Source: an uncultured Saprospiraceae bacterium
Lineage (GTDB): Bacteria > Bacteroidota > Bacteroidia > Chitinophagales > Saprospiraceae
NCBI GenBank assembly: GCA_937921595.1
Contig: CAKZTD010000271.1
Span: forward strand, 1-42,552
Direction of reading: 5' to 3'
Length of the DNA: 42,552 nt
The notes beneath the pieces are model-generated. The model did not search any database and was not told the DNA's origin. It saw only the letters and a program-made list of their open reading frames with translations. The position numbers and the translations under genes were made by a program. The stretch's first letter is position 1. Each line of letters starts with the position of its first letter. Positions 9,299-18,199 of the stretch are shown one piece after another.

Positions 9299-9934
9299 AT
9301 GAAGAACTTTAAACATCACTTCATGAAAAAAAATAATAAAACAATACTCTTTTTAAAAATCCTAGCAGGTATAGTAATCGTATGGGGCATAACGACCTTA
9401 ATCGCGGAGTCTAGCAGCAAAGAAAAGACAAGCCTTATCGGGAAAAAAATAGCGAAGAGAAATGCACTGATTGTTTATGATCCGGATCCTTTTTATAATT
9501 TGGATGAACAAGTTTGCCTGGGTTTTGCAGAAGGATTGTCCACAGAATTTTGGTTAGCTAAAATAGTAACCGTTTCCGCAGCCTATAAACTAGAAGAAGA
9601 ATTTGATCTCTATGTTTTTTGTACCAATACGTATAATTATGCTCCAGATTGGGCTATTTCTACTTTTATAAAAAGAAATAAAGACCTCAAAGGAAAACCA
9701 GTCGTTGCAATAACCCTAGGTGCAGGTTCTACCGATAGAGCGCAGCGCTTACTTGAGGAAAAAATCAAAGCTAAAAATGCGAATTTAATTGATTCAAAAA
9801 CCTTTTGGCTAATGCGACCCAATGATGAATCTCGAATGGAGGAGTCTAATGTAAAAGTAGCGGTTGATATGGCCAGAGCATTTGGGACAGAGGTCGGCAA
9901 GAATATGGAAGAAGGCTATAGTTTGGTTCGGTAA
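9299..9934 (+). CDS. Membrane-anchored flavodoxin-fold protein
   Basis: The 211-aa protein has an N-terminal membrane anchor (about 19-38) and a flavodoxin-like alpha/beta domain. That domain opens with ALIVYDPDPFYNLDEQVC and later has DLYVFCTNTYNYAPDWAI and GKPVVAITLGAGST, in the positions of the FMN-loop strands. An inner-membrane protein with an exposed redox or FMN-like domain is likely; the side it faces is uncertain. FMN binding is inferred from fold only, since the phosphate loop is not canonical (Asp-Pro-Asp-Pro instead of T/S-x-T-G-x-T). ATG 9323 (MKKNNKT) is an equally plausible start. It is transcribed away from the exporter operon. Confidence 0.7.
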   Translation: MKNFKHHFMKKNNKTILFLKILAGIVIVWGITTLIAESSSKEKTSLIGKKIAKRNALIVYDPDPFYNLDEQVCLGFAEGLSTEFWLAKIVTVSAAYKLEEEFDLYVFCTNTYNYAPDWAISTFIKRNKDLKGKPVVAITLGAGSTDRAQRLLEEKIKAKNANLIDSKTFWLMRPNDESRMEESNVKVAVDMARAFGTEVGKNMEEGYSLVR

Positions 9935-10005
9935 TTTTGCTTGGTATCAGCTCGCCGATCATTAAGCTAGGACTTCGTGCTCAATATACTTTTCTAATAA
10001 TTTAC

Positions 10006-10221
10006 TTATTTCACTAATTCTTTTTCTATTGTTGATATTCCAATCAAATGATATAAAGGCGAATACCCAAAAATCATTGGAATCGCCAAGACAATACTCA
10101 TTACAAAAGCCGTAGTTGCGTATATCATTGGGATCTCAAAACCCATAAATGAAAAACCTAATAGTAAATCTATTACTACAAAGCGGATGATTCGATCAGT
10201 AATTCCTACATTCTTTTTCAT
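10006..10221 (-). CDS. DUF2892 (YgaP-type) small membrane protein
   Basis: The 71-aa protein begins MKKNVGITDRIIRF, the hallmark of DUF2892, followed by two membrane helices (about 14-35 and 36-52) and YSPLYHLIGIST. In other bacteria this domain occurs alone or fused to rhodanese (YgaP). Its function is not known. It is transcribed divergently from ccoI and has a perfect -7 box at the offset from the FNR-like site seen elsewhere in the window. Confidence 0.85.
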   Translation of the reverse strand: MKKNVGITDRIIRFVVIDLLLGFSFMGFEIPMIYATTAFVMSIVLAIPMIFGYSPLYHLIGISTIEKELVK

Positions 10222-10241
10222 AAGTAAAATAATTTATAGTA

Positions 10242-10337
10242 CAAAAATAGAATTATGCCTTGATTTCAAATATGACAAAAATCATTATAGTGTATGATTA
10301 AAATCAATGTTTGGATAAGAAAGATCCTGTAATATTG
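10242..10337. promoter_or_regulatory. Divergent DUF2892/ccoI promoters sharing paired FNR-like sites
   Basis: Sites TGACAAAAATCA (10273-10284) and TGATTAAAATCA (10295-10306) have centres 22 bp apart. The minus -7 box TATTTTTG (10249-10242) matches all 6 fixed bases. The plus -7 box TAATATTG (10330-10337) matches 5 of 6. Each begins exactly 29.5 bp from its nearer site. The ccoI ATG is only 6 bases beyond the plus box, so that mRNA may be nearly leaderless. Confidence 0.82.
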
Positions 10338-10342
10338 TGTTT

Positions 10343-12763
10343 ATGAATCAAATCTCCCATAAGAGTCAAATAAAAAAGCAGAAGAAAACGATCTGTTTTC
10401 ATTGTGGGGAGCCTTGTAAAGATGATCAAATTAGGTTAGCCGAAAAGGCATTCTGTTGTGAAGGCTGTAAGATGGTCTACTCAATTTTGGAGGATAATGA
10501 TTTATGTAATTATTATGATTTAAATACGATGGCTGGTGTTTCCCAAAAGGATTATTCCAATAAGGAGTATTCTTTTTTAGAAGACCAGAGTGTAGTAGAT
10601 CGGTTAATTGATTTCACGGATGGTGAAAAAACGAAGGTTCATTTCTATCTACCTCAGATACATTGCTCTTCTTGTTTATGGTTGCTAGAAAATTTATCAC
10701 GACTTCATGAAGGCATTTTAAATTCCAGAGTCGATTTTTTGAAAAAGGAAGTGAGCATTACTTTTTCAGCTTCAAACATGAATCTGAGAGAAGTAGTTGA
10801 GTTATTAGCTAGAGTAGGCTATCCTCCAGAAATTAACCTCAATGACCTTGAACACCAAGAAAAGGTCATTGATAAATCATTATACTATAAACTTGGCTTA
10901 GCTGGATTTGCATTTGGAAATATTATGCTCTTGAGTTTTCCGGAGTATTTGGGGATGAATGCTAAAGCCAACACCACACTCGTGTATTTTTTTGGGTACT
11001 TGAATATACTTTTAGGACTCCCAGTCATTTTTTATAGTGGCTGGGAGTATTTTCGTTCTGCTTGGCAGGGCCTGAAACAAAGACACCTCAATATTGATGT
11101 TCCTATATCATTGGGAATCACTGCTTTGTTTTCAAGAAGTGTATTTGAAATCCTTACACATACCGGTGCCGGTTACTTGGATTCAATGGCTGGATTAGTC
11201 TTTTTTCTTTTAATTGGTAAATGGTTTCAAAAGAGAACTTATGATAAACTTTCCTTTGACCGAGACTATAAATCCTATTTTCCTATTGCTTGTAATAAAA
11301 AAGTAGAAGGAAAAGAAGTTTCGGTGAGTTTAGATAATATTAAAAAAGGAGACATGCTCATCATTCGTCATGGAGAATTGATTCCAGCAGATGCTTACTT
11401 GTTGGACGGTGAATCGAAAATTGACTATAGTTTTGTGACTGGAGAATCTGATCTCATTAAAAAACAAAAAGGAGCTTTATTATACGCCGGAGGGAGACAG
11501 ATGGGTGCAGCGATAGAAATTTCTGTTGCTAAGAAAGTATCGAATAGCTACCTCACTCAATTATGGAACGAAGATACTTTTACCAAATCAAATAAAGTTG
11601 GGGAAGTCAGTGATTTAGCAGATAAAGTAGCCAGGTTCTTTACTTGGGTTATTCTTACTGTTGCTTTTGCCACACTAATTTACTGGCTTCCTAAAGATAT
11701 GGGTACTGCTATCAATGCATTTACCGCAGTTTTGATTATTGCTTGTCCTTGCGCTGTGGCGCTTTCTATTCCATTTACTTTTGGGAATGTACTTCGAATC
11801 TTTTCAAGACAAGGGATTTATTTGAAAAACATTCACGTCATAGAATCTCTTTCAAAGATCAATCATATTGTATTTGACAAAACAGGAACAATCACTAAAG
11901 TTAATTCGGGAAGCGTGCATTATCGTGGAAAACCACTTGAAGAGTATATTGAGCAATTGCTTTTTTCGTTGGTTTATCATTCTTCACATCCTTTGAGTAA
12001 AAGGATTAAAGAGGGGATCCATGACCAATTGCCGCTTTCTGTATTAGACTTTGAGGAAGTAAAAGGTAAGGGTGTCAGAGGTAGGGTAGAAGATCATTAT
12101 GTTCGGATTGGGTCAAACGATTTTATTAATGGCTTGTCAAAAAAAGACACTTTGAAACAAAACGTTTATGTGGAAGTCGATGGAGAAGTTTATGGAGCAT
12201 ATACTTTTGATGGAGCTTATCGACAAGGGCTAAATCAAGTTTTAAACCGGCTTAAAAAATGGGCGGGGCTTTCTTTAATCTCTGGTGATAATGATCGGGA
12301 AAAAGGGATTCTATTGCCTTTGTTTGAAACAGAAAGAAATTTATATTTCAATAAAAAACCTGCTGATAAATTAAATTATATAAAATTATTACAGTCTGAT
12401 AATCAGTATGTTGCAATGATTGGCGATGGCCTGAATGATGCTGGTGCATTAAGTCAGAGCAATGTAGGAATAGTTATCACTGAAACCACATCCAATTTTA
12501 CACCAGCTTGTGATATTATTGTAGATGCGAAAGCTTTTGAAAAACTTCCGTTCATTTTTTCTTTTTCAAAACTAAGTATTCACATTGTCTACTTAGCTTA
12601 TTCAATAGCATTAGTCTACAATATTGTTGGTTTAAGCTATGCGGTGCAGGGGGCATTGTCCCCTGTGATCGCTGCGATACTGATGCCATTGAGTTCCATT
12701 ACTATTGTTCTTTTTGGTGTAGGAGCAAGTACTTTGTTGGCCTATAAAAATAATCTACTTTGA
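10343..12763 (+). CDS. ccoI: Copper-translocating P1B-type ATPase for cbb3 oxidase assembly
   Basis: The 806-aa protein is of CcoI/FixI type. An N-terminal Cys cluster (C18-x2-C21-x3-C25, then F-C-C-E-G-C) is the metal-binding domain typical of these pumps. An HMA-like domain with HCSSC follows. The core shows TGES, the intramembrane CPC motif (IIACPCAVAL), DKTGT, the SHPL motif and GDGLNDA. It should export Cu to the periplasmic side for the CuB centre of CcoN. ATG 10343 is preferred to the in-frame GTG 10337, which lies in the -7 box. It precedes the ccoS-ccoNOQP-GH genes but has its own promoter and terminator. Confidence 0.93.
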   Translation: MNQISHKSQIKKQKKTICFHCGEPCKDDQIRLAEKAFCCEGCKMVYSILEDNDLCNYYDLNTMAGVSQKDYSNKEYSFLEDQSVVDRLIDFTDGEKTKVHFYLPQIHCSSCLWLLENLSRLHEGILNSRVDFLKKEVSITFSASNMNLREVVELLARVGYPPEINLNDLEHQEKVIDKSLYYKLGLAGFAFGNIMLLSFPEYLGMNAKANTTLVYFFGYLNILLGLPVIFYSGWEYFRSAWQGLKQRHLNIDVPISLGITALFSRSVFEILTHTGAGYLDSMAGLVFFLLIGKWFQKRTYDKLSFDRDYKSYFPIACNKKVEGKEVSVSLDNIKKGDMLIIRHGELIPADAYLLDGESKIDYSFVTGESDLIKKQKGALLYAGGRQMGAAIEISVAKKVSNSYLTQLWNEDTFTKSNKVGEVSDLADKVARFFTWVILTVAFATLIYWLPKDMGTAINAFTAVLIIACPCAVALSIPFTFGNVLRIFSRQGIYLKNIHVIESLSKINHIVFDKTGTITKVNSGSVHYRGKPLEEYIEQLLFSLVYHSSHPLSKRIKEGIHDQLPLSVLDFEEVKGKGVRGRVEDHYVRIGSNDFINGLSKKDTLKQNVYVEVDGEVYGAYTFDGAYRQGLNQVLNRLKKWAGLSLISGDNDREKGILLPLFETERNLYFNKKPADKLNYIKLLQSDNQYVAMIGDGLNDAGALSQSNVGIVITETTSNFTPACDIIVDAKAFEKLPFIFSFSKLSIHIVYLAYSIALVYNIVGLSYAVQGALSPVIAAILMPLSSITIVLFGVGASTLLAYKNNLL

Positions 12764-12813
12764 TCGAAAGATCGAAGTCAATGATTTAATAATTTTCGTT
12801 TTGTTTGTTGATT

Positions 12814-12849
12814 AGTGAACCTTGGTTTTGACTAGGGTTCACTTTTTTT
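12814..12849 (+). terminator. Rho-independent terminator after ccoI
   Basis: A perfect 8-bp stem, AGTGAACC (12814-12821) with GGTTCACT (12836-12843), and a 14-nt loop are followed by a T run to 12849. It separates ccoI from the ccoS operon, which has its own promoter at 12925-12989. Confidence 0.85.
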
Positions 12850-12924
12850 GATAGGCTTTTTTTTCTAGAAAAAATACACTTTTATCCTCTTTAGACAAAA
12901 GTAATTTCCATGCTCTCTACCCTT

Positions 12925-12989
12925 TGACAAAACTCACTAGCTCCATTGATTAAAATCATCTGTAGGTTTTGCATGTGACACTAACTTGC
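12925..12989 (+). promoter_or_regulatory. Promoter of the cbb3 oxidase operon with paired FNR-like sites
   Basis: Sites TGACAAAACTCA (12925-12936; one mismatch in the right half) and TGATTAAAATCA (12947-12958) have centres 22 bp apart. The predicted -7 position (12982-12989, TAACTTGC) matches 4 of 6 fixed bases at the standard 29.5-bp offset. It lies 17 bp before the ccoS start. Confidence 0.7.
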
Positions 12990-13006
12990 AGGCAAAACGA
13001 ACGCAG

Positions 13007-13162
13007 ATGTATATCATTGTTTTTTTAATCATAATCAGTCTCATTATTGCTATTGGATTTTTACTGGCTTTCTTCTGGGCAGTAAAAGATGGTCAATTTG
13101 AAGATGATCATACACCTGCGATCAGAATTTTATTTGATGATAACAAAACGAAAAAAAAATGA
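13007..13162 (+). CDS. ccoS: cbb3 oxidase maturation protein CcoS
   Basis: This is a 51-aa protein with one N-terminal membrane helix (about 3-25). The family signature follows: FFWAVKDGQFEDD and then AIRILFDD. CcoS is needed for cofactor insertion into cbb3 oxidase. It is the first gene of the oxidase operon. Its TGA stop overlaps the ATG of the next small ORF. Confidence 0.9.
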   Translation: MYIIVFLIIISLIIAIGFLLAFFWAVKDGQFEDDHTPAIRILFDDNKTKKK

Positions 13163-13263
13163 TAGCAGCACGTCTTATTCTCTACACCATATTTTTTATT
13201 CTATTCATTGGATCAATATTTATTGATCGCCTCGATAAAAGAAATACAAATTTTAAATTTTAA
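13159..13263 (+). CDS. 34-aa single-pass membrane protein between ccoS and ccoNO
   Basis: This short ORF overlaps the ccoS stop (ATGA, 13159-13162) and ends 19 bp before ccoNO, so it looks translationally coupled. The peptide is MIAARLILYTIFFILFIGSI followed by a charged tail FIDRLDKRNTNFKF, giving one helix of about 20 residues. I do not recognise a family. A small accessory or assembly subunit of the oxidase is a reasonable guess from position only; chance is possible at this length. Confidence 0.55.
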   Translation: MIAARLILYTIFFILFIGSIFIDRLDKRNTNFKF

Positions 13264-13282
13264 TTGAAAAACTAGATTTTCT

Positions 13283-15421
13283 ATGTCAACTATAGAACAT
13301 TTTAAATACGATAACGAGATCGTTAAGAAGTTTGCAATTGCGACAATCACTTTTGGGATTGTTGGGATGCTCGTGGGCCTGTGGATTGCATTGGAGCTGG
13401 TCTTTCCAGTTTTGAATTTTGATTTACCTTATCTCTCCTTCGGAAGACTAAGACCATTGCATACTAATGCTGTGATTTTTGCTTTTGTAGGAAATGGGAT
13501 TTTTATGGGAGTATATTACTCCTTACAACGATTGCTCAAAGCACCGATGTATAGCAAGGCTTTAAGTAATATTCACTTCTGGGGATGGCAGGCGATTATC
13601 CTAGCCGCCGCGATTACTTTACCATTAGGGTTTACCAGTAGTAAAGAATATGCAGAATTAGAATGGCCAATTGATATTGCGATAGCAGTGATCTGGGTGA
13701 TTTTTGGAATCAATATGATCGGGACTATTTTAAAAAGAAGAGAAAAACACCTTTATGTAGCCATCTGGTTTTACCTAGCAACTTGGGTAACGGTCACCAT
13801 GCTTCACATTTTTAATAATCTGGAAATCCCGGTTTCGCTTTTCAAAAGTTACTCCGTTTTTGCAGGTGTACAAGATGCCTTGGTACAATGGTGGTATGGT
13901 CACAATGCGGTTGCCTTCTTTTTGACAACACCATATTTAGGACTGATGTATTACTACTTGCCAAAAGCTGCGAATCGACCAGTTTACTCTTATCGACTTT
14001 CAATCATTCACTTTTGGGCCTTGATTTTTATTTACATCTGGGCTGGTCCTCACCATTTATTATATACTTCTTTACCAGACTGGGCACAATCATTAGGGAT
14101 GGTTTTCTCTTTGATGTTGATCGCACCTTCTTGGGGTGGAATGTTGAATGGACTATTGACTTTAAGAGGTGCTTGGGATAGGGTTCGTACAGATCCAATT
14201 CTGAAATTTATGGTCGTTGCGATTACGGCTTATGGGATGTCAACTTTTGAAGGACCGATGATGTCAATCAAATCTTTTAATGCGATCACACACTATACGG
14301 ATTGGACGATTGCTCACGTACACGTAGGAGCATTGGGATGGAATGGGATGTTGACATTCGGAGTTTTATATTGGTTGATTCCTAAAATTTATAGAACAAA
14401 ATTATACTCAGTCAAGTTGGCCAATATTCATTTTTGGTTGGGAACGCTTGGGATTATATTTTATGCTGTTCCATTATACTGGGGAGGGGTAACACAACAA
14501 TTGATGTGGAAACAATTTTCTCCAGATGGTTTTTTGGTTTATCCAAATTTCCTGGAAACAGTAACTCAGATTATTCCAATGTATGCGATAAGAGCATTTG
14601 GAGGTTTGATGTTTTTCAGTGGATTGTTTGTGATGCTTTATAATCTAGTAAAAACAATGGTACATGGAAATTTTGAAGCGGAAGAATCTGCTTCAGCTCC
14701 AGCGATGGAAAAACATGTTACTAAGAAAGGAGAACACTGGCATAGAGTTTTAGAAAGAAAATCTATCCTGTTGACTGGCTTGTCTTTAGTCGCAGTAGCC
14801 ATAGGCGGAATGATGGAAATCCTTCCAATGATGTGGGTAGAATCTAATGTTCCAAAAATTGCGACCGTAGAACCGTACACTCCATTAGAATTGCATGGTA
14901 GAGATTTATACATCCGAGAAGGTTGTGTTGGTTGTCACTCACAGATGATTCGACCATTCCGATCGGAGACAGAGCGTTATGGAGAGTTTTCAAAATCAGG
15001 AGAGTTTATCTATGATCGACCATTCCTCTGGGGCTCCAAACGTACCGGACCAGATTTGCATAGGATAGGAGGGAAGTATTCTGATTCTTGGCATTACAAT
15101 CATATGATTGATCCACAAAGTATGTCGCCGGGTTCTATAATGCCAGCTTATCCGTGGATGGTTACTAATGATCTCGATACGACGACGACGATCAGAAAAA
15201 TTGAGGTGTTACAAATGTTGGATACACCATATCCCAAAGGTTTTGCTACCAGAGCTAACAAAGATTTAGAAAAGCAAGCCAAAGGAGTCGCAGATCGATT
15301 GAGATCAGATGGTGTCGAGATAGAACGATTGGAAGATAAAGAGATTGTTGCTTTGATTGCTTATTTACAGCGACTTGGAACTGATATTAAAAAATTAGAA
15401 AATCCAAAAGCTAAAAACTAA
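13283..15421 (+). CDS. ccoNO: Fused cbb3 oxidase subunit I/II (CcoN-CcoO)
   Basis: The 712-aa protein joins two subunits that are separate in Proteobacteria. The CcoN part (about 1-470) has a dozen membrane helices and the heme and CuB histidines in [29 protein letters not shown] and [12 protein letters not shown]. The CcoO part begins near 490 with a membrane helix, then heme c motif C548-V-G-C-H552 and GSIMPAYPW, which supplies the Met ligand. The complex reduces O2 to water with high affinity and pumps protons in the inner membrane. A ccoNO fusion is known in Bacteroidota. It is preceded by ccoS and the 34-aa ORF and followed 5 bases later by ccoQ. Confidence 0.95.
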   Translation: MSTIEHFKYDNEIVKKFAIATITFGIVGMLVGLWIALELVFPVLNFDLPYLSFGRLRPLHTNAVIFAFVGNGIFMGVYYSLQRLLKAPMYSKALSNIHFWGWQAIILAAAITLPLGFTSSKEYAELEWPIDIAIAVIWVIFGINMIGTILKRREKHLYVAIWFYLATWVTVTMLHIFNNLEIPVSLFKSYSVFAGVQDALVQWWYGHNAVAFFLTTPYLGLMYYYLPKAANRPVYSYRLSIIHFWALIFIYIWAGPHHLLYTSLPDWAQSLGMVFSLMLIAPSWGGMLNGLLTLRGAWDRVRTDPILKFMVVAITAYGMSTFEGPMMSIKSFNAITHYTDWTIAHVHVGALGWNGMLTFGVLYWLIPKIYRTKLYSVKLANIHFWLGTLGIIFYAVPLYWGGVTQQLMWKQFSPDGFLVYPNFLETVTQIIPMYAIRAFGGLMFFSGLFVMLYNLVKTMVHGNFEAEESASAPAMEKHVTKKGEHWHRVLERKSILLTGLSLVAVAIGGMMEILPMMWVESNVPKIATVEPYTPLELHGRDLYIREGCVGCHSQMIRPFRSETERYGEFSKSGEFIYDRPFLWGSKRTGPDLHRIGGKYSDSWHYNHMIDPQSMSPGSIMPAYPWMVTNDLDTTTTIRKIEVLQMLDTPYPKGFATRANKDLEKQAKGVADRLRSDGVEIERLEDKEIVALIAYLQRLGTDIKKLENPKAKN

Positions 15422-15426
15422 TAATC

Positions 15427-15588
15427 ATGTATAAATATATTTTAGAATCCGCAGGAGATATTGATTGGTTAGCCTTGATTCCTTTGATTGTTTTCTTTTG
15501 CTTTTTTACACTCACTATTGTTAGGGTGATGATGAAAAAGAAAAGCTACATCGAGGAAATGGAACGCATGCCTTTCGATGATGAATAA
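15427..15588 (+). CDS. ccoQ: cbb3 oxidase small subunit CcoQ
   Basis: This is a 53-aa protein with one membrane helix (about 13-34) and a basic then acidic tail (KKKSYIEEMERMPFDDE). Size, topology and position directly after ccoNO fit CcoQ, which stabilises the oxidase. The start is 5 bases after the ccoNO stop. CcoQ is poorly conserved, so the name rests mainly on context. Confidence 0.8.
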   Translation: MYKYILESAGDIDWLALIPLIVFFCFFTLTIVRVMMKKKSYIEEMERMPFDDE

Positions 15589-15653
15589 ACAGCCTCATAA
15601 CCAATAATCTGTCTGGACTGAAAAGTTCAGCTGGGTTGTTTTCTGTTTTTTTT
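15588..15653 (+). terminator. Intercistronic stem-loop with T run between ccoQ and ccoP
   Basis: A nested hairpin: AACAGCC (15588-15594) faces GGTTGTT (from about 15634), with an inner CTGAA-AAG-TTCAG hairpin (15617-15629). It is followed by a run of eight T (15646-15653). Because the operon clearly continues, this is more likely a leaky attenuator or an RNA-processing or stability element than a full stop. Confidence 0.4.
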
Positions 15654-15674
15654 ATAAAAAATAATCATAGCAAT

Positions 15675-16607
15675 ATGAAAAAGATATTTTTGAAAATTAA
15701 TTTACTCTTCGTTTTTATGACCATTGTTTCTTTCGGTTTCTGTGCTGAAGAAGGTGGCGGCAATCCTAATTTTTATCCGAATCTAGCGGCATATCTGGTC
15801 GGAATTACTGGAGCGCTTGTGATCGCCGGAACTTTGACCTTACTGGTTAAATTACTAAACCAAGTTGTCAAACTTCGGGAGATTGAAATCCTTACGGATA
15901 AAGGACTGGAAGAATACATTGAGGTGAAAAAAGCCAACCAAGAATCTTGGTGGACCCGTTTTATGCGTAGCATGACGGATCTAGTTCCAGTAGAAAAAGA
16001 GAAAGATATTTTACTGAATCACAATTATGATGGCATTCAGGAATTAGATAATAATCTTCCACCTTGGTGGTTGTATGGTTTTTATTTAAGTATAGGTATT
16101 GCCATCTTTTACATTGGTTATTATCACTTTTCTTCCAATGCGATGAGCTCTGCCGAGGAGTATGCATTGGAGATGCAACAGTCTCAGGATGCAGTGGATC
16201 GCTTTCTTGCAAAACAAGCAGATCGAATTGATGAAAGTAATTTAGTTGCACTTGCTGATGTGACGGCTCTTGCTGATGGAGAGAATATTTTTAATTCATT
16301 ATGTATCGCTTGTCATATGCAAGGTGGTGGTGGTGCTCCGGGTAGTGTTGGTCCTAATTTGACGGATGATTATTGGCTTCATGGTGGAAGTATTAAAGAT
16401 GTTTTTAAAACCGTAAAATATGGTGTTCCTGAAAAAGGAATGATCTCCTGGAAGGATCAATTGCGACCAGTAGAGATGCATAAAGTATCTAGTTACATTC
16501 TTTCTTTACGAGGAACTAATCCTCCGAATGCTAAAGAACCACAAGGAGAATTATATGAAGCTGTTGAAGTGGTAACTCAAGATTCCACGGTTACCGAGAT
16601 GAAGTAA
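15675..16607 (+). CDS. ccoP: cbb3 oxidase subunit III, monoheme CcoP
   Basis: ATG 15675 gives a 310-aa protein starting with a signal-like helix (MKKIFLKINLLFVFMTIVSFGFC). The in-frame start at 15636 merely adds residues before it. A membrane helix (about 32-58), a cytoplasmic linker, a second helix (about 130-153) and one cytochrome c domain follow, with C210-I-A-C-H214 and a Met in EKGMISWK. Proteobacterial CcoP has two heme c sites; only one CxxCH is present here, as in other Bacteroidota. It passes electrons to CcoO and CcoN. Confidence 0.92.
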   Translation: MKKIFLKINLLFVFMTIVSFGFCAEEGGGNPNFYPNLAAYLVGITGALVIAGTLTLLVKLLNQVVKLREIEILTDKGLEEYIEVKKANQESWWTRFMRSMTDLVPVEKEKDILLNHNYDGIQELDNNLPPWWLYGFYLSIGIAIFYIGYYHFSSNAMSSAEEYALEMQQSQDAVDRFLAKQADRIDESNLVALADVTALADGENIFNSLCIACHMQGGGGAPGSVGPNLTDDYWLHGGSIKDVFKTVKYGVPEKGMISWKDQLRPVEMHKVSSYILSLRGTNPPNAKEPQGELYEAVEVVTQDSTVTEMK

Positions 16608-16666
16608 GTAAAAGAAAAAGAGATTGTGTACAAGTATATTTAAGTATTTAAGAAACTACAAAAAGA

Positions 16667-18103
16667 ATGGATAATTTACCAATCAAAGATACCGAAGGTT
16701 TCAGAGATAGCATCGCAACGGTGGATGATCGAGGTGGTAGAATTTGGATTTATCCTAAAAAACCAAAAGGTAAGTTTACCAACTTACGAACCTATGTAAG
16801 TTGGATTTTACTCTTTGTTTTATTTGCGACACCTTTTATAAAAGTTAATGGCGATCCCTTGTTTTTATTTAATGTCGTTGAACGAAAATTCATTCTTTTT
16901 GGAATTGTTTTCTTGCCGCAAGATATGCACCTCTTTGCATTAGCGATGATCACCTTTATGGTCTTTATCGTATTGTTTACGGTAGTTTTTGGAAGGCTTT
17001 TTTGTGGATGGGTATGTCCTCAGACTATTTTTATGGAGATGGTTTTTCGGAAGATTGAGTACTGGATAGAAGGAGATGCGAATCGTCAAAAAAAGCTGAA
17101 TAAAGCACCTTGGACTACAGAGAAATACATTAAGAAAATTTCAAAACACGCCATCTTTTTTCTGATTGCTGTATTGATCGCCAATGTTTTTTTATCCTAT
17201 ATCATAGGGGTAGATCAAGTCGGAACAATAATCAGCGAGCCAATTTCTTTACACGTAGGTGGATTTATAGCGATGATGGTTTTTAGTGGAATTTTCTATT
17301 GGGTATTTGCCTTTTTTAGAGAGCAAGTCTGCATTGCTGTTTGCCCATATGGACGATTGCAAGGAGTACTTTTGGTTAAAGAATCTATTGTCGTTATCTA
17401 CGATTGGATCAGAGGAGAACCTCGAGGGAAAATCAAAAAGAAGAAGTCAACATTTAAAGAATTACCGATTGTTGAACAAGCGAAACCTTTAGGCGACTGT
17501 ATCGATTGTAGTCTTTGTGTTCAAGTTTGTCCAACAGGAATTGATATTCGAAATGGTACTCAGTTGGAATGTGTCAATTGTACTGCTTGTATCGATGCTT
17601 GTGATGAGGTCATGGTAAAAATCGGTAGGCCAGTTGGCTTGATTCGTTACGATTCTTTTAGCAATATCGAAGAAGGTAAAAAGAAAATTTTCAATACTAG
17701 AGTATGGGCTTATACGGCTGCTCTGACAATTTTGATTGTTCTTCAAAGCTTTCTATTTGCTACCCGAACAGATGTTGAAGCAACTTTATTAAGAACACCG
17801 GGTATGCTATTTCAGAAAACGGAAGATGGTAGGATTAGTAATCTTTACAACTATCAGATTGTCAATAAAACAACGAAAGTAATTTCGAATTTAGAATTTA
17901 AATTAAAAGATAAATCAGGAGCCATAAAAGTCATCGGTGTAGTACCTGAAGTTGAAAAGTTATCTCATAGCAAAGGTTCTCTTTTTATAGAAATAGATCC
18001 CCAAGACTTAGACTCTAGGAAAACGAAATTAATTATTGAGGTCTACTCAAATGGAGAATTGATTGATGATTTGAAGACAAATTTTTTAGGCCCGGTGAAG
18101 TAG
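16667..18103 (+). CDS. ccoG: cbb3 oxidase accessory ferredoxin-like protein CcoG
   Basis: This 478-aa membrane protein is of CcoG/FixG/RdxA type. It has about five membrane helices, Cys motifs in LFCGWVCPQ and VCIAVCPYGR, and two ferredoxin-like 4Fe-4S clusters (CIDCSLCVQVCP, then CVNCTACIDACD). A C-terminal Ig-like periplasmic domain follows the last helix. CcoG is a cupric reductase in cbb3 assembly in studied bacteria. It lies 59 bp after ccoP and is read as part of the same operon. Confidence 0.94.
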   Translation: MDNLPIKDTEGFRDSIATVDDRGGRIWIYPKKPKGKFTNLRTYVSWILLFVLFATPFIKVNGDPLFLFNVVERKFILFGIVFLPQDMHLFALAMITFMVFIVLFTVVFGRLFCGWVCPQTIFMEMVFRKIEYWIEGDANRQKKLNKAPWTTEKYIKKISKHAIFFLIAVLIANVFLSYIIGVDQVGTIISEPISLHVGGFIAMMVFSGIFYWVFAFFREQVCIAVCPYGRLQGVLLVKESIVVIYDWIRGEPRGKIKKKKSTFKELPIVEQAKPLGDCIDCSLCVQVCPTGIDIRNGTQLECVNCTACIDACDEVMVKIGRPVGLIRYDSFSNIEEGKKKIFNTRVWAYTAALTILIVLQSFLFATRTDVEATLLRTPGMLFQKTEDGRISNLYNYQIVNKTTKVISNLEFKLKDKSGAIKVIGVVPEVEKLSHSKGSLFIEIDPQDLDSRKTKLIIEVYSNGELIDDLKTNFLGPVK

Positions 18104-18199
18104 ATTATTGGTCAGGTAGTAATTTGGGAATTAGTCAAAGGCAATATTTTTTGACCATTGTATTCAAGAAAAACAACAAACAATTTTAAAATTATTATT

